64,000 bases of DNA, taken from the NCBI GenBank assembly GCA_002428985.1, contig DIYL01000002.1, forward strand, positions 600,637 to 664,636. The letters are read 5' to 3'. Position 1 is the first letter of the stretch. The number at the start of each line of letters is the position of its first letter. Made by a program: the position numbers and the translations under genes. Positions 6,339 through 15,964 of the stretch are shown here, one piece after another. Below the pieces are notes generated by a model. That model was not told where the DNA came from and ran no database searches. It saw only the letters and a program-made list of their open reading frames with translations. Source of the stretch: Anaerolineales bacterium UBA6055 (lineage in GTDB: Bacteria; Chloroflexota; Anaerolineae; Aggregatilineales; Phototrophicaceae).

Positions 6339-8867
6339 CTAATCATTACCAGTGAATGATCCAAGCGGGTCGTCTTCAACAACTGAGAAGAGTATAGCGC
6401 TACTCTCCTGCTCTGTACCATCTGCTAAGGTAGCAACTGCTGTTAATTCATGGACGCCGAGTTCGAGCGTCCACCACATCTCCCATGGTGATTCATAGGC
6501 TTTACCAATGGGTCTACCATTTAGGACAAACAAGACCTCAGTTGTATCCGGTGGTGTACCAACTGTAAAACGCAGACGTTGTGTATCGATTGGTGTGATG
6601 TCTGAAATTTCAAAAATTGTATATGGATCAGGAGATAACAACCGAATCCCCTCATCTGCATCAGGGGCAAGCACAGGTGCATCCATTGGTGGTTGACTTA
6701 CCCCATTACGAATCGCCCAATCTCGCGCTTCTTGTGGCAATATAAGAAAAACTTGCTCCACGATATTTTCTGGTGAGGTTTTATCATTGGCGATCAAACC
6801 TGTCTCAATATCAATTGTAAACATCTGGTGGAAGGTATCTATTTCAGTGGGTTCTGTACTCGGGATAAAAATCTCATTGATAAGATGGCTACAATATTCA
6901 TTTGGCAACAAACCACTTAAACGGCAAACATCCACATTAATCAATCCGTCAGGACGAATAAAATCAGGCGTCGGTTCGCCCCGCTTGACCGTACGCATAA
7001 ACAAATTATAGATAGGTCCAGCACCACTCACACCAGTGATGTCCATCATGGCAGTGTTGTTAGCATTGCCGACCCATACACCGACGACTAAATCCGGTGT
7101 ATAACCTACGACCCAATTATCACGAAAATCTGTAGTTGTCCCAGTTTTTGCTGCTGCCGGGAATCCAACATTCAGCGGGCTATTATCACCAAAGGACGGA
7201 ATCCGCGCATTATTGTCCGACAGAATATCGGTGATGATATAAGCAACTTGTTCATCAATCACACGGCGTGTAAGAGCGGGCGCGTCATACTCAAATAACA
7301 CATTTTTGTCAGCATCAGTAATTTTCAGAATATATTGTGGTTCAATGTCATAGCCTGTGTTGGCAAAGGCACTATACGCTTCAACGAGGTCAATTAGCCT
7401 GACTTCGCCTCCACCTAAAGTAATCGACAAATCAACCTCAGTATTATCCGCCAGATTATCAAGTCCTAGATTACTGACAAACTGTACAAACCGTTGTACG
7501 CCGATATGTTCGAGCGCAACCACTGCTGGAATATTATATGAAGATGCAAGTGCTTCGCGTGCTAAGACTGGGCCATGTTCAAACAGTCCATAATTTGCAG
7601 GGGTGTAACTCTCTAGCTTGTTGGTGATAAACGGTGTTGCGACATCTAAAATCATTGTCGCTGCCGTATAAGGGTTAGGATAATCGGTGTTCATCGCCTC
7701 AGCAAAGGTAAATGGTTTGAGTGTACTCCCCGGCTGACGGTATGCCATCGCTGCATTCACCGCCCCATCAATATCTTCATCGAAGAAATCAGGACTCCCT
7801 AACATCGTGAGTACTTCGCCTGTAATCGGATCCAGTGCAACGACTGCGGCGTTATTGGCATTGGAGGGTAAACTACCATCATCAGGGTTATTCAAGGCAA
7901 ATAACTGTTTCTGTACAATGTCTTGAGCATGTGCCGTCCAATGGCGGTCAACTGTTGTAATCACATCAAGTCCACCTGCGTGGAGTTCATTAGGATAATC
8001 CCGCTCCAATAATCGCCAGATTTCCATCACAAAATGAGGTGCATCAATCGGGAAGGATACCGCTGCGAACTGTAATTCGTCTTGTTTGGCAGATATGGAT
8101 TCGTTCTCGGTGATATATCCATTCTGCACCATCAAATCGAGGACGATCGCTTGCCGTCCCTTAGCATTATCAAAATTTGTCAGTGGATCATTGATGATGG
8201 CATTCTGCACCACACCTGCTAATAATGCACATTCTGCCAGAGATAAATCTTGAGCACTTTTCTGGAAATAGGCTCGTGCTGCCCCATCAATACCATAGGC
8301 GAGGTTACCAAAATATACTTGATTCATGTACAACGCCAGCACATCTTCTTTGCTATAGCGTGACTGTAACTGCAATGCCAAGACCATCTCGCGCAGTTTA
8401 CGTCTCAACGTGCGTTCAGCTTGTTGTTGTGGATCGAGCAAGAGGACACGCGCAGTCTGTTGGGTGATGGTGCTACCACCAGCGATAATATCTCCCCCCT
8501 GTATGTTAATGACAAGCGCACGCAAAATCCCAACGGGATCAACACCGGGGTGACTATAATAATTAGCATCTTCGGTAGCCACGACAGCATTAATGCAATG
8601 GGTCGGCATTTCGGCAAAGGCAAGGCTATTATTACGCCCTTGTTCGGTCGGCAGAATTTCGTAGAGTAGGCGTTCGTGTCGATCATAGATACGGGTTGAG
8701 GGGAGTGCCATACCCGCATCAATATTATCGATCGACGGCAAATCGACCAACACCCAAGCCGATACCATACCAACACCGATTATCATCATGAGCAAACAGG
8801 CAATCAAAAATTTGCTACGTCGCGAGCGTCCAATAAACCACTTGATCATATCTAAAATTCGCCTCAA
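6339..8867 (-). CDS. pbpC: Class A penicillin-binding protein, PBP1C-like
   Basis: This 842-residue bifunctional peptidoglycan synthase has one membrane segment at about 18-40. The GT51 glycosyltransferase domain (about 60-235) contains the EDANYYSHPGVD and GGSTITQQ motifs. The transpeptidase has STLK near residue 380, SYN near 443 and KTGTT near 574. After the transpeptidase comes a C-terminal extension like the BiPBP_C domain of PBP1C (roughly 740-830). The family polymerises lipid II and crosslinks stem peptides outside the membrane. The start at 8867 has no clear ribosome site; an internal ATG at 8849 is an alternative. The gene stands alone, with short gaps on both sides. Confidence 0.9.
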   Translation of the reverse strand: MRRILDMIKWFIGRSRRSKFLIACLLMMIIGVGMVSAWVLVDLPSIDNIDAGMALPSTRIYDRHERLLYEILPTEQGRNNSLAFAEMPTHCINAVVATEDANYYSHPGVDPVGILRALVINIQGGDIIAGGSTITQQTARVLLLDPQQQAERTLRRKLREMVLALQLQSRYSKEDVLALYMNQVYFGNLAYGIDGAARAYFQKSAQDLSLAECALLAGVVQNAIINDPLTNFDNAKGRQAIVLDLMVQNGYITENESISAKQDELQFAAVSFPIDAPHFVMEIWRLLERDYPNELHAGGLDVITTVDRHWTAHAQDIVQKQLFALNNPDDGSLPSNANNAAVVALDPITGEVLTMLGSPDFFDEDIDGAVNAAMAYRQPGSTLKPFTFAEAMNTDYPNPYTAATMILDVATPFITNKLESYTPANYGLFEHGPVLAREALASSYNIPAVVALEHIGVQRFVQFVSNLGLDNLADNTEVDLSITLGGGEVRLIDLVEAYSAFANTGYDIEPQYILKITDADKNVLFEYDAPALTRRVIDEQVAYIITDILSDNNARIPSFGDNSPLNVGFPAAAKTGTTTDFRDNWVVGYTPDLVVGVWVGNANNTAMMDITGVSGAGPIYNLFMRTVKRGEPTPDFIRPDGLINVDVCRLSGLLPNEYCSHLINEIFIPSTEPTEIDTFHQMFTIDIETGLIANDKTSPENIVEQVFLILPQEARDWAIRNGVSQPPMDAPVLAPDADEGIRLLSPDPYTIFEISDITPIDTQRLRFTVGTPPDTTEVLFVLNGRPIGKAYESPWEMWWTLELGVHELTAVATLADGTEQESSAILFSVVEDDPLGSFTGND

Positions 8868-8967
8868 ATGCTTTTATTTAACACAAGATTATCTACATAT
8901 CCAACTATAGCAAATTTCAGGCAATGGCCACCCAACGGGAGGGCTACGGTAAGCAAACGTTGTGGCA

Positions 8968-9468
8968 TCAATCTGACTTATCAGATGTCTCTGCCCAAAA
9001 TGTAATAATAACATCTCCAATTTCTTCGTCACGATTTGCTTCAATATGAATTGTTTTATCTGGAAATGTGTTACGTAAGCTTAGTCCCCATGTTTGAGTT
9101 AGAACCTCAGCCAGATAGTAGATATTTTGTGTATTTAGTTGTCCGATGGTGGACGGTTTACCTATCGTATATATCATGCCTAAATCTTCAGAAACATGAA
9201 TATGATTCATCACACGTTGAACAGCAATACAATCATCTTTAAGGTTATTCATCCATTTTTTATAGATTTTAATCCCATCTTTACTAAATTTTGTTCCCCA
9301 AAACACACAATCGTCATGTTCAAAGAAATCAGGGTAAAAAAATTTTGCAGTTGCCATCAATACATCAGGGGTTGAATTCCAAAGTGCGTAAGCTCTAAAG
9401 TCTGGCTCATCATCACCAAAATACTGTTTTAAGTGTTTGAGATTATCTATATCAATTTGAGCTTTCAT
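8968..9468 (-). CDS. Hypothetical protein coupled to a toxin-antitoxin pair
   Basis: This is a 166-residue cytoplasmic protein without signal or membrane segment. I do not recognise the family. The sequence is rich in aromatic residues (FFYPDFFEHDDCVFWG) with a mixed alpha/beta pattern. Its ATG overlaps the stop of the ParE-like gene by four bases, so translation is probably coupled. Third genes coupled to toxin-antitoxin pairs can be chaperones, immunity factors or passengers. Nothing in the sequence decides between these. Confidence 0.6.
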   Translation of the reverse strand: MKAQIDIDNLKHLKQYFGDDEPDFRAYALWNSTPDVLMATAKFFYPDFFEHDDCVFWGTKFSKDGIKIYKKWMNNLKDDCIAVQRVMNHIHVSEDLGMIYTIGKPSTIGQLNTQNIYYLAEVLTQTWGLSLRNTFPDKTIHIEANRDEEIGDVIITFWAETSDKSD

Positions 9469-9734
9469 AATTGTCCTATCAACTTATCGTAATCCGCATG
9501 AGATCCGATCCAAAACCAGATGATCGTATTATCATCAAGGATACCAATCGTGCGATAACCGCGACTAATCCGTGCCGAATAGTATGGTTCAGTTGGGTGT
9601 ATTTTCTTGAAATTCAAACTCGGGTGGTTCGGATTATCTCGAAATAGGCGATAGGCTTTACGCGCTTGATCTCGTATAGGTTGTGGGAGCTTACGGTAGG
9701 CTTTTAGAAAATCATCAGTGATGACAGATCTCAT
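9465..9734 (-). CDS. RelE/ParE-superfamily toxin
   Basis: This 89-residue protein begins with FLKAYRKLPQPIRDQARKAY and continues with a helical hairpin and then the beta sheet YYSARISRGYRTIGILDDN and IIWFWIGSHADYDKL. That is the order and length of RelE/ParE-fold toxins, in the branch with the GSHADYDKL end. These toxins either cleave mRNA on the ribosome or poison gyrase. The conserved Arg residues (RISRGYR) and the C-terminal His fit the mRNA-cleaving type, but the target cannot be assigned. The ATG overlaps the antitoxin stop by four bases, the usual coupling in such pairs. Confidence 0.85.
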   Translation of the reverse strand: MRSVITDDFLKAYRKLPQPIRDQARKAYRLFRDNPNHPSLNFKKIHPTEPYYSARISRGYRTIGILDDNTIIWFWIGSHADYDKLIGQL

Positions 9735-9952
9735 TCCAATATATCCGGATCAAGATCTGTGGTTTTACCAGCACGATATTCGGATAGCGCTTTTTTACCC
9801 AATTTATCGAGTTGTGGTAAAGAATCTGCAAACGACTTATCCCATCGTTTCTCATCTTCAAGCTCATCTAACATCCACTGTGCAAATGCTTCTTGTTGTT
9901 CTTTGGATAATTTCGTAACTTCCGCAATTGCTTTTTCCAATAGTTCAACCAT
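9731..9952 (-). CDS. Antitoxin of the RelE/ParE-like pair
   Basis: This small helical acidic protein of 73 residues lies directly upstream of the toxin gene, which it overlaps by four bases. The N-terminal half (LEKAIAEVTKLSKEQQEAFAQWMLDEL) is like the antitoxins found with this toxin branch. The C-terminal half (KLGKKALSEYRAGKTTDLDPD) is the extended toxin-neutralising segment. It has no clear ribbon-helix-helix or HTH, so DNA binding for autoregulation is uncertain. The identification rests mainly on size, charge and position. Confidence 0.75.
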   Translation of the reverse strand: MVELLEKAIAEVTKLSKEQQEAFAQWMLDELEDEKRWDKSFADSLPQLDKLGKKALSEYRAGKTTDLDPDILE

Positions 9953-10023
9953 GTAGATTTTACCTAACTCAATTTTCTATATTTTATCACAGGTAACTTT
10001 GAATCATGTATCACGTGACATAT

Positions 10024-13000
10024 TTATCCTAGTAACTTCTGCACAACATCATCTAATGATCGCTTGCGTCCTTGTGCAATCCCTTTCCAAATATCATCTT
10101 GTGAGAAGTCGGATTCAAGTCGTTGTATCAACAAGGCTAACTGACGGTCAACATCGCTGTTACGAGCCTGATGCGACTCAACTACACCATAAAGCAGTCC
10201 CGCCTGTTTTCCTTGATCATGCTCTGCATATATATGAGCAATGCCAACTAACGCTTCCAACAGCGAACTCATCAAATGTGTTTGGTATGTCAGTGTTAGA
10301 CACTGGTGAAATGATTCTTGCGCCTGTTCTATCTCACCCAATCGTAGGAATATGAATCCGAGGTTATTGAAATTTAGAACAATGCCCCATAAGTCTTCCT
10401 GACCTTCGTAAATATCGAGGCTTTTATAATGTAACTCAATTGCCTCGGAATAGTCGCCTTCATGAGAAGCAATCAATGCCATAATGAAATAGCCACCTGC
10501 AATGCCCCACTTATGATCCATCTCAATGAAGATTGCCTGACCCTGCTCAACAAAATCCCATGCATTTTCATACTCACCAATATAAGGATATACCCATGCG
10601 AGATTATGTAGATTTAATGCCCAATCAAACTGATTCTCTAACGCCTCATGTATCTCTGCGCTATGTCGATAATAAATAATCGATGCTTGATAATGACCTA
10701 GATAATATGCTGTGTTTCCCAAATTGTTATAGCTATACGCTAACCCGATCTGATAGTCATGTTGTTTTGCCAGCTCGTTTGCACGCATTGCATATTCATA
10801 GCCAGCTTGATACTCGCCTCCGTGTCCACTGATTTGACTCAATGGATTCAGAAAGTCAACACAACGAACATCGTCCTCTGGTAAACGGTCAAGCGCATAC
10901 AGAGCATAGTCTTGAATCCGAGTATAATCATAAGAATACTGTGCTAATTCCCGTAAAAACACACGCATATATGTTACTTCTTTTTCGAAATCATCTGCAT
11001 CATGCCAGAGGCTCGTCAACACTTCAAACCAGCTGGTATCCTCACCATGCAAACTTTCCACAACTAATGCAAGTTCACGGCTTAGTTGTTTAAGTTCATC
11101 ATCATCAAGTTGGTTTATGATATGTTCGCGCAATTTATCATGGGTGAATCGCCACTCGCCATCATACTGTTCCAACACACTGGCATTCGCACAATCACTC
11201 AACCACATCTTCAGTGGATGTTGGTGCCCTTCTAACACAGTACGAATAATCTCTAGATCAATAAATCGACCATATACTGCGGCACGCTTGAGCATGTCAT
11301 AGTCTTTAAGTGTCACCATTTCTAACCGTCGCCGTAATATGGTTTGAATCCCTCCAGCAAACACATGTTGGGGCAATGTCGCCGAACCAATTTTTTCGAG
11401 GTTGCCTGCCTCCTCAGCCAACGCCCGCACGACTTCAATCACAAAAAAGACATTCCCTTCAGTCTCACGTTGCAGCAAGTCAACCACTTCTGGTCTACGT
11501 CCACCCGTACCCAACATAGATGCACTTAACTCGGCGATTTCATCATCAGATAGCCGTTGTAGTTTAACAGCGTGCATTAACGGTAAGCTCTCTGGTAAAT
11601 CTGCCCGTTCATCAGACCGATAGCTACCTAAAATCATAATCGGTAATTGCTTGATATATTGCGTCAGTTCATGCAACACATCTAAACTATCATTCACCCA
11701 GTGTAAGTCTTCCAACAGCAATAAAACGGGGGTTTCTTGTTTAGCAAATAAGCTCAAAATCGCATTAATCAAACTTTTACGGGCGACATCGCCAGTAAGC
11801 TTTGGCGCATCAGGAATATCGCGTTGGAGTAAATCCGCAATATCTGGAACAATACTCCGCAAAAAACTAGCATGTTTATCGCTGATCTCAGTCACAATCA
11901 CCAATCGGCGCACAATCTCGCGCCACATCTGAAAAGGCAATCCGACATTATTAGTGGGTTGCCCACGCAGAACCATAATCCCCTGCACCAACGCTTGTAC
12001 CCGTATTTCTTCTATGAGACGAGATTTACCCACACCACTCTCACCACCAATCAAAAAACCACTACCAAGACGATTATCGCGCAATTGCTTAAGCTGGGTT
12101 AATAACGCTTTACGTTCTGTTCTGCGTCCGACAAATGTTGCTGCTTGCAAAAAGCTCTCTCGAATAGCAGTACTTTCACTGATCGCTTCTTTGCCAACCA
12201 CTTTCGATAAATCTTCCAATACATCCGCAGCATCCTGATAGCGAAAGTTGGCTTCTTTACTCAACAAACGCCCAACAACTGTTTCTAGTGGCATACGTGT
12301 ATTGACATTTTTATCACCAGTTCCTGCTTTAGGAAGTAGTGATAAATCAGGGTAGGTTTTGATGATGTCACGCAAGAGCTTTTTAACATTGCTGCGATCA
12401 TATGGGTATATCCCCGTAAACATCTCATATGCAACTAGCCCAGCAGCATACAAATCCGAAGTTCTCAAAATCTCAACCTGCCCAGCCTGATTCTTTACAA
12501 CTTCGGGCGGCATATATAGTAATGTCCCCAAGACACCCTCGCGAGAATCATGTTCGGCTGATGCAATTCCAAAATCAACAATTTTCATAGTATTATCAGG
12601 CATCACAAGGAGATTATCAGGCTTCAAATCACGATGCACGATTCCGCGCCGGTGCAAGTACATTAGCGCCTGTATGAGTTGTATGAAATATTCAAGACGT
12701 TGCTCATTGGTTGCATTTTTAGACGCATCCAACACAGTTTTGGTATTTTCCAGATACGTCATCGTGAAGAAGGGTGCCGTTGTTTCATCCCAACCATAAT
12801 CTAATACACGAACAATATTGGGATGATGTAGACTTGCCAATTGTTGAAATTCTGAGGTTAACGCCAACCGATTCATCTTATTGCGTTCGTTATCGGTATC
12901 CGTCTCAACGGGTATCATAGAGATACGCACCTGTTTAAGTGCAACCGTCTCTTGATTCACACGGTCAAAGGCTTGGTAGACAGTGCCCATCCCCCCTTGA

Positions 13001-13071
13001 CCCAATTTTTTGATTAACTCGTAACGATTATTGATAAGACGCGGTTGCGACGATAACGGCTGAATAGACAT
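10024..13071 (-). CDS. Ser/Thr protein kinase fused to AAA ATPase and TPR domains
   Basis: This is a giant signalling protein of 1015 residues. The N-terminal Hanks-type kinase (about 15-285) has the glycine loop GQGGMGTVY near residue 24, the VALKQ lysine, HRDLKPDN near 145, VDFG near 167 and MPPE. A STAND-like AAA/ORC ATPase follows, with Walker A GGESGVGKS near 347 and Walker B LLLLEDLHW near 452. The C-terminal third is a TPR-like helical array (about 700-960). Related architectures act as signal-dependent kinase switches whose ATPase and TPR parts gate oligomerisation. No transmembrane segment is present, so it is cytoplasmic. The VIT-VWA gene diverges from the same 160-base gap and might share control. 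Confidence 0.92.
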   Translation of the reverse strand: MSIQPLSSQPRLINNRYELIKKLGQGGMGTVYQAFDRVNQETVALKQVRISMIPVETDTDNERNKMNRLALTSEFQQLASLHHPNIVRVLDYGWDETTAPFFTMTYLENTKTVLDASKNATNEQRLEYFIQLIQALMYLHRRGIVHRDLKPDNLLVMPDNTMKIVDFGIASAEHDSREGVLGTLLYMPPEVVKNQAGQVEILRTSDLYAAGLVAYEMFTGIYPYDRSNVKKLLRDIIKTYPDLSLLPKAGTGDKNVNTRMPLETVVGRLLSKEANFRYQDAADVLEDLSKVVGKEAISESTAIRESFLQAATFVGRRTERKALLTQLKQLRDNRLGSGFLIGGESGVGKSRLIEEIRVQALVQGIMVLRGQPTNNVGLPFQMWREIVRRLVIVTEISDKHASFLRSIVPDIADLLQRDIPDAPKLTGDVARKSLINAILSLFAKQETPVLLLLEDLHWVNDSLDVLHELTQYIKQLPIMILGSYRSDERADLPESLPLMHAVKLQRLSDDEIAELSASMLGTGGRRPEVVDLLQRETEGNVFFVIEVVRALAEEAGNLEKIGSATLPQHVFAGGIQTILRRRLEMVTLKDYDMLKRAAVYGRFIDLEIIRTVLEGHQHPLKMWLSDCANASVLEQYDGEWRFTHDKLREHIINQLDDDELKQLSRELALVVESLHGEDTSWFEVLTSLWHDADDFEKEVTYMRVFLRELAQYSYDYTRIQDYALYALDRLPEDDVRCVDFLNPLSQISGHGGEYQAGYEYAMRANELAKQHDYQIGLAYSYNNLGNTAYYLGHYQASIIYYRHSAEIHEALENQFDWALNLHNLAWVYPYIGEYENAWDFVEQGQAIFIEMDHKWGIAGGYFIMALIASHEGDYSEAIELHYKSLDIYEGQEDLWGIVLNFNNLGFIFLRLGEIEQAQESFHQCLTLTYQTHLMSSLLEALVGIAHIYAEHDQGKQAGLLYGVVESHQARNSDVDRQLALLIQRLESDFSQDDIWKGIAQGRKRSLDDVVQKLLG

Positions 13072-13233
13072 GGTTCAACAAACTTTCTTCTGTTTACATA
13101 TTGTAATATACCGACTCTGCTACAGATTTACCATCAACTTGTAAAAACCTGTAAAAATCAAATTTGTTCGGAACATATCTGCATCGTGTGTCGTTATGAG
13201 GGTGAAACGAAAATAAATTCAGGAGACATTCAC

Positions 13234-15459
13234 ATGACCCGCATCCTCCGCAATCTATTAATTATCAGTGTTCTTTTACTTGTTGGTAGCTTACCTGCAA
13301 TGGCACAAGGTGTTATTCTGCCACCACCGGGAGTCGATACCAATCCAGTATCGTTATCATTTGATTACTTACGCGTCAATACGACGATTAACAACCAAAT
13401 TGCCCGTACCGAAATCGATATGCAATTTACTAATAATGGCGAACGCCTTGCCGAAGGGACATATATCTTCCCGCTACCGCCCGAAGCAGCTGTTGATGAG
13501 TTGATTATGTATATCGATGGTCAACCGATTGAATCAAAGATTTTACCTGCCGATGAAGCCCGTGGTATCTACAATGAGATTGTACGCCAACTATCTGACC
13601 CTGCATTGCTGGAATATGTCGGTACAAATGCGATACAAGCCAATGTCTTCCCAATCCCGCCCGGAGAGTCCCGTCGCCTTGAAATTGCATATACCGAAGT
13701 GCTAACAGCCGACAATGGACTCATCCATTATGTTCTGCCGATGCACAGCGCAGGCAACGAAACCCGTAGCATCGGACAAATGAGCATTAGTGTACAAGTT
13801 GAGGGTAACGATGCGATTAGTAATGTCTATTCACCAAGTCATCGCATTGCACTCAGTCGTCCAAACCAAAACAGCTTTAGCACAGGTTACGAAGCCAGCA
13901 ATGTTGTACCAACGAACGATTTCAGCTTGTTTTATGGTCTCGCGAATCAAGACATCAATATCAACCTACTAACCTACCGTGAAAGTGCCGACCAAGATGG
14001 CTTCTTCATGTTGTTGGTGCAACCACCCGAACGTCTTGATAACACACAAATCTTGCCGAAAGATGTGATTATCGTACTTGACCAATCCGGTAGTATGGAA
14101 GGCGATAAATGGGCGCAAGCACAGGACGCAGCTCAATTTGTCCTTGATAACCTCAATCCGCAAGATCGTTTTAATGTTGTGCCATTTAGCACTGGATGGC
14201 GGATGTATAGCAATGGGCTAACCAATGCCAATGAGGTACAGGGGGCGATTGACTGGATTGAATCACTTATGCCAGAAGGTGGCACCGATATTAACGGCGG
14301 ACTATCAACAGCGCTTGATATGGTACAAGATCGCCCAACCACAATTTTGTTCTTAACCGATGGACTCGCAACTGAGGGTATCACAGAAACCAATGCAATT
14401 CTTGATAACCTCGCAACTATTGCCCCTGATAATGCACGAATCTTTACCTTTGGTGTCGGTGATGATGTCGACACATTCTTGTTAGATGCACTCGTCCGCG
14501 ACTTCAACGGAACTGGATCTTATGTCCGCCCATCCGAACGGATTGATGAAGAAGTTGCTAGTCTCTACAACAAGATTGCATCGCCTGTTTTGACCGATGT
14601 ATCACTGGAAATTGACGGTGTTGTTGCTGAATTGATGTATCCGCAAACCCTCAGCGACTTATTTGCAGGTGAGCAGTTGACTATCGTTGGACGCTATCGT
14701 GGTGACTCCACCGGGCAAGACATTCGCCTCAACGGCATTTTCAATGGCACACCGGAGACTTATATCTATGCTGACCAAGTTTTCCCAGAGAATGCAGGCG
14801 GCGAAAGCTTCATCCCGCGCCTATGGGCAACCCGTCGTATTGGCGACTTGCTCAATACAATTCGACTCAATGGCGAAAGTCAGGAACTTGTCGATGCAGT
14901 TGTTGATCTGAGCATTCGTTATGGGATTATTACGCCATATACCAGCTTCTTGATCGAAGAAGACGATATTCTCAGCCAATTGGGACGTGAACGCGCCGAA
15001 GATAGTTTTGCTGGAGAAGCACAAAATTTGGCGGCAACCAATACAGGCGCATCCGCAGTCGATGCTGCTGATACATCAATTGCGTTAGCCGATGCAGAAG
15101 CACCCGCCGAACCGATGATGATGCCTGGCGGTGGGGGCAGCCCCGGTGGAATGATGATGGAAACAGAAGAAGAAGTTATAATGGATATGGATGAAGCCGA
15201 TGATGGGATCGGTACAGATCGCCGTGCTGTTAGTAATCCGATCCAGACGGTTGCTGAGAAGACCTTTATTTTGCAAGGCGACATCTGGACGGACACAACA
15301 TTTGAGCCCGATACAATGGAAACTGAGCAAATCAAATTCCTGAGTGATGCTTACTTTGATCTGATTGATAGCATGCCTGTTTTGAGTGAATACTTCGCCG
15401 TTGGTGAGCGCGTGATTGTCGTGATTGATGATACAGCTTATGAGGTTGTGACTGAGTAA
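13234..15459 (+). CDS. Secreted VIT and VWA domain protein
   Basis: This 741-residue protein starts at ATG 13234, with AGGAGA upstream; the longer frame from 13186 has no support. A signal peptide (ITRILRNLL-like start through PAMAQG) is followed by a VIT domain (about 30-160), as in inter-alpha-trypsin inhibitor heavy chains. A von Willebrand A domain has the metal-binding DQSGSMEG near residue 284 and further Asp/Thr contacts in EGGTDIN and LTDGLATEG. A low-complexity Gly/Met segment (MMMPGGGGSPGG) near 630 precedes a short C-terminal domain. VIT-VWA proteins of bacteria are exported adhesion or matrix proteins. The function here is inferred only from the domains. Confidence 0.88.
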   Translation: MTRILRNLLIISVLLLVGSLPAMAQGVILPPPGVDTNPVSLSFDYLRVNTTINNQIARTEIDMQFTNNGERLAEGTYIFPLPPEAAVDELIMYIDGQPIESKILPADEARGIYNEIVRQLSDPALLEYVGTNAIQANVFPIPPGESRRLEIAYTEVLTADNGLIHYVLPMHSAGNETRSIGQMSISVQVEGNDAISNVYSPSHRIALSRPNQNSFSTGYEASNVVPTNDFSLFYGLANQDININLLTYRESADQDGFFMLLVQPPERLDNTQILPKDVIIVLDQSGSMEGDKWAQAQDAAQFVLDNLNPQDRFNVVPFSTGWRMYSNGLTNANEVQGAIDWIESLMPEGGTDINGGLSTALDMVQDRPTTILFLTDGLATEGITETNAILDNLATIAPDNARIFTFGVGDDVDTFLLDALVRDFNGTGSYVRPSERIDEEVASLYNKIASPVLTDVSLEIDGVVAELMYPQTLSDLFAGEQLTIVGRYRGDSTGQDIRLNGIFNGTPETYIYADQVFPENAGGESFIPRLWATRRIGDLLNTIRLNGESQELVDAVVDLSIRYGIITPYTSFLIEEDDILSQLGRERAEDSFAGEAQNLAATNTGASAVDAADTSIALADAEAPAEPMMMPGGGGSPGGMMMETEEEVIMDMDEADDGIGTDRRAVSNPIQTVAEKTFILQGDIWTDTTFEPDTMETEQIKFLSDAYFDLIDSMPVLSEYFAVGERVIVVIDDTAYEVVTE

Positions 15460-15480
15460 CAGTTGCAGATAAAACTATAT

Positions 15481-15506
15481 GCGGGGTATAATGAATCTTG
15501 CCCCGC
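15481..15506. terminator. Hairpin between convergent genes
   Basis: GCGGGG (15481-15486) and CCCCGC (15501-15506) form a six-pair GC stem with a 14-base loop, in the 46-base gap between the VIT-VWA stop and the HNH stop. It has no T-run. It may serve as a two-way transcript end. Confidence 0.35.
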
Positions 15507-15964
15507 TACTCACTCGTATTTGGCGGATGCCATCCAACCTCAACCCAACGTTTGCGAGATTCAACAATAACATTACGATTCATCCGCAGGCGATTGACAG
15601 TCGCACGTCCTGTAGCAGTTAATCCAATAACACATAAACTATCCTCACTCCATTGAAAATGTTCCGACCAATTTTGCATGCGAGGATTATATAAAGGCAC
15701 ATTAGAATTTGATTCAGGATCAATACCAGTCTGTGCATCCAATTTTGACCCATTGCAACTGATACATGCGTAACATAGATTATCTAATTGAGTCTCTCCG
15801 CCAGATGCCTCAGGTATAATATGATCAATTTCCATTGTTACAACAATGATTTGTTGCGTTTGACAGTATTCACAAAGTCCATTAGCCCGAGCAATCACCT
15901 GATGCCTTAGTGCTTGAAGATATATGCTATTACATACTAAGTCTGAGTTTTTTCTCAATATCAT
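15506..15964 (-). CDS. HNH endonuclease
   Basis: This 152-residue protein has a central HNH nuclease. A first zinc pair CEYC is near residue 33, EIDHIIPEASGGET carries the catalytic His near 48-60, an Asn lies in LDNL, and a second zinc pair CISCN follows. This is the zinc-finger-stabilised McrA/HNH type common in stand-alone nucleases of cyanobacteria and Chloroflexota. The ATG lies inside the upstream gene (35-base overlap), so the two are translated together. Targets are unknown. Such pairs may be mobile or defence-related, or take part in DNA repair. Confidence 0.85.
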   Translation of the reverse strand: MILRKNSDLVCNSIYLQALRHQVIARANGLCEYCQTQQIIVVTMEIDHIIPEASGGETQLDNLCYACISCNGSKLDAQTGIDPESNSNVPLYNPRMQNWSEHFQWSEDSLCVIGLTATGRATVNRLRMNRNVIVESRKRWVEVGWHPPNTSE

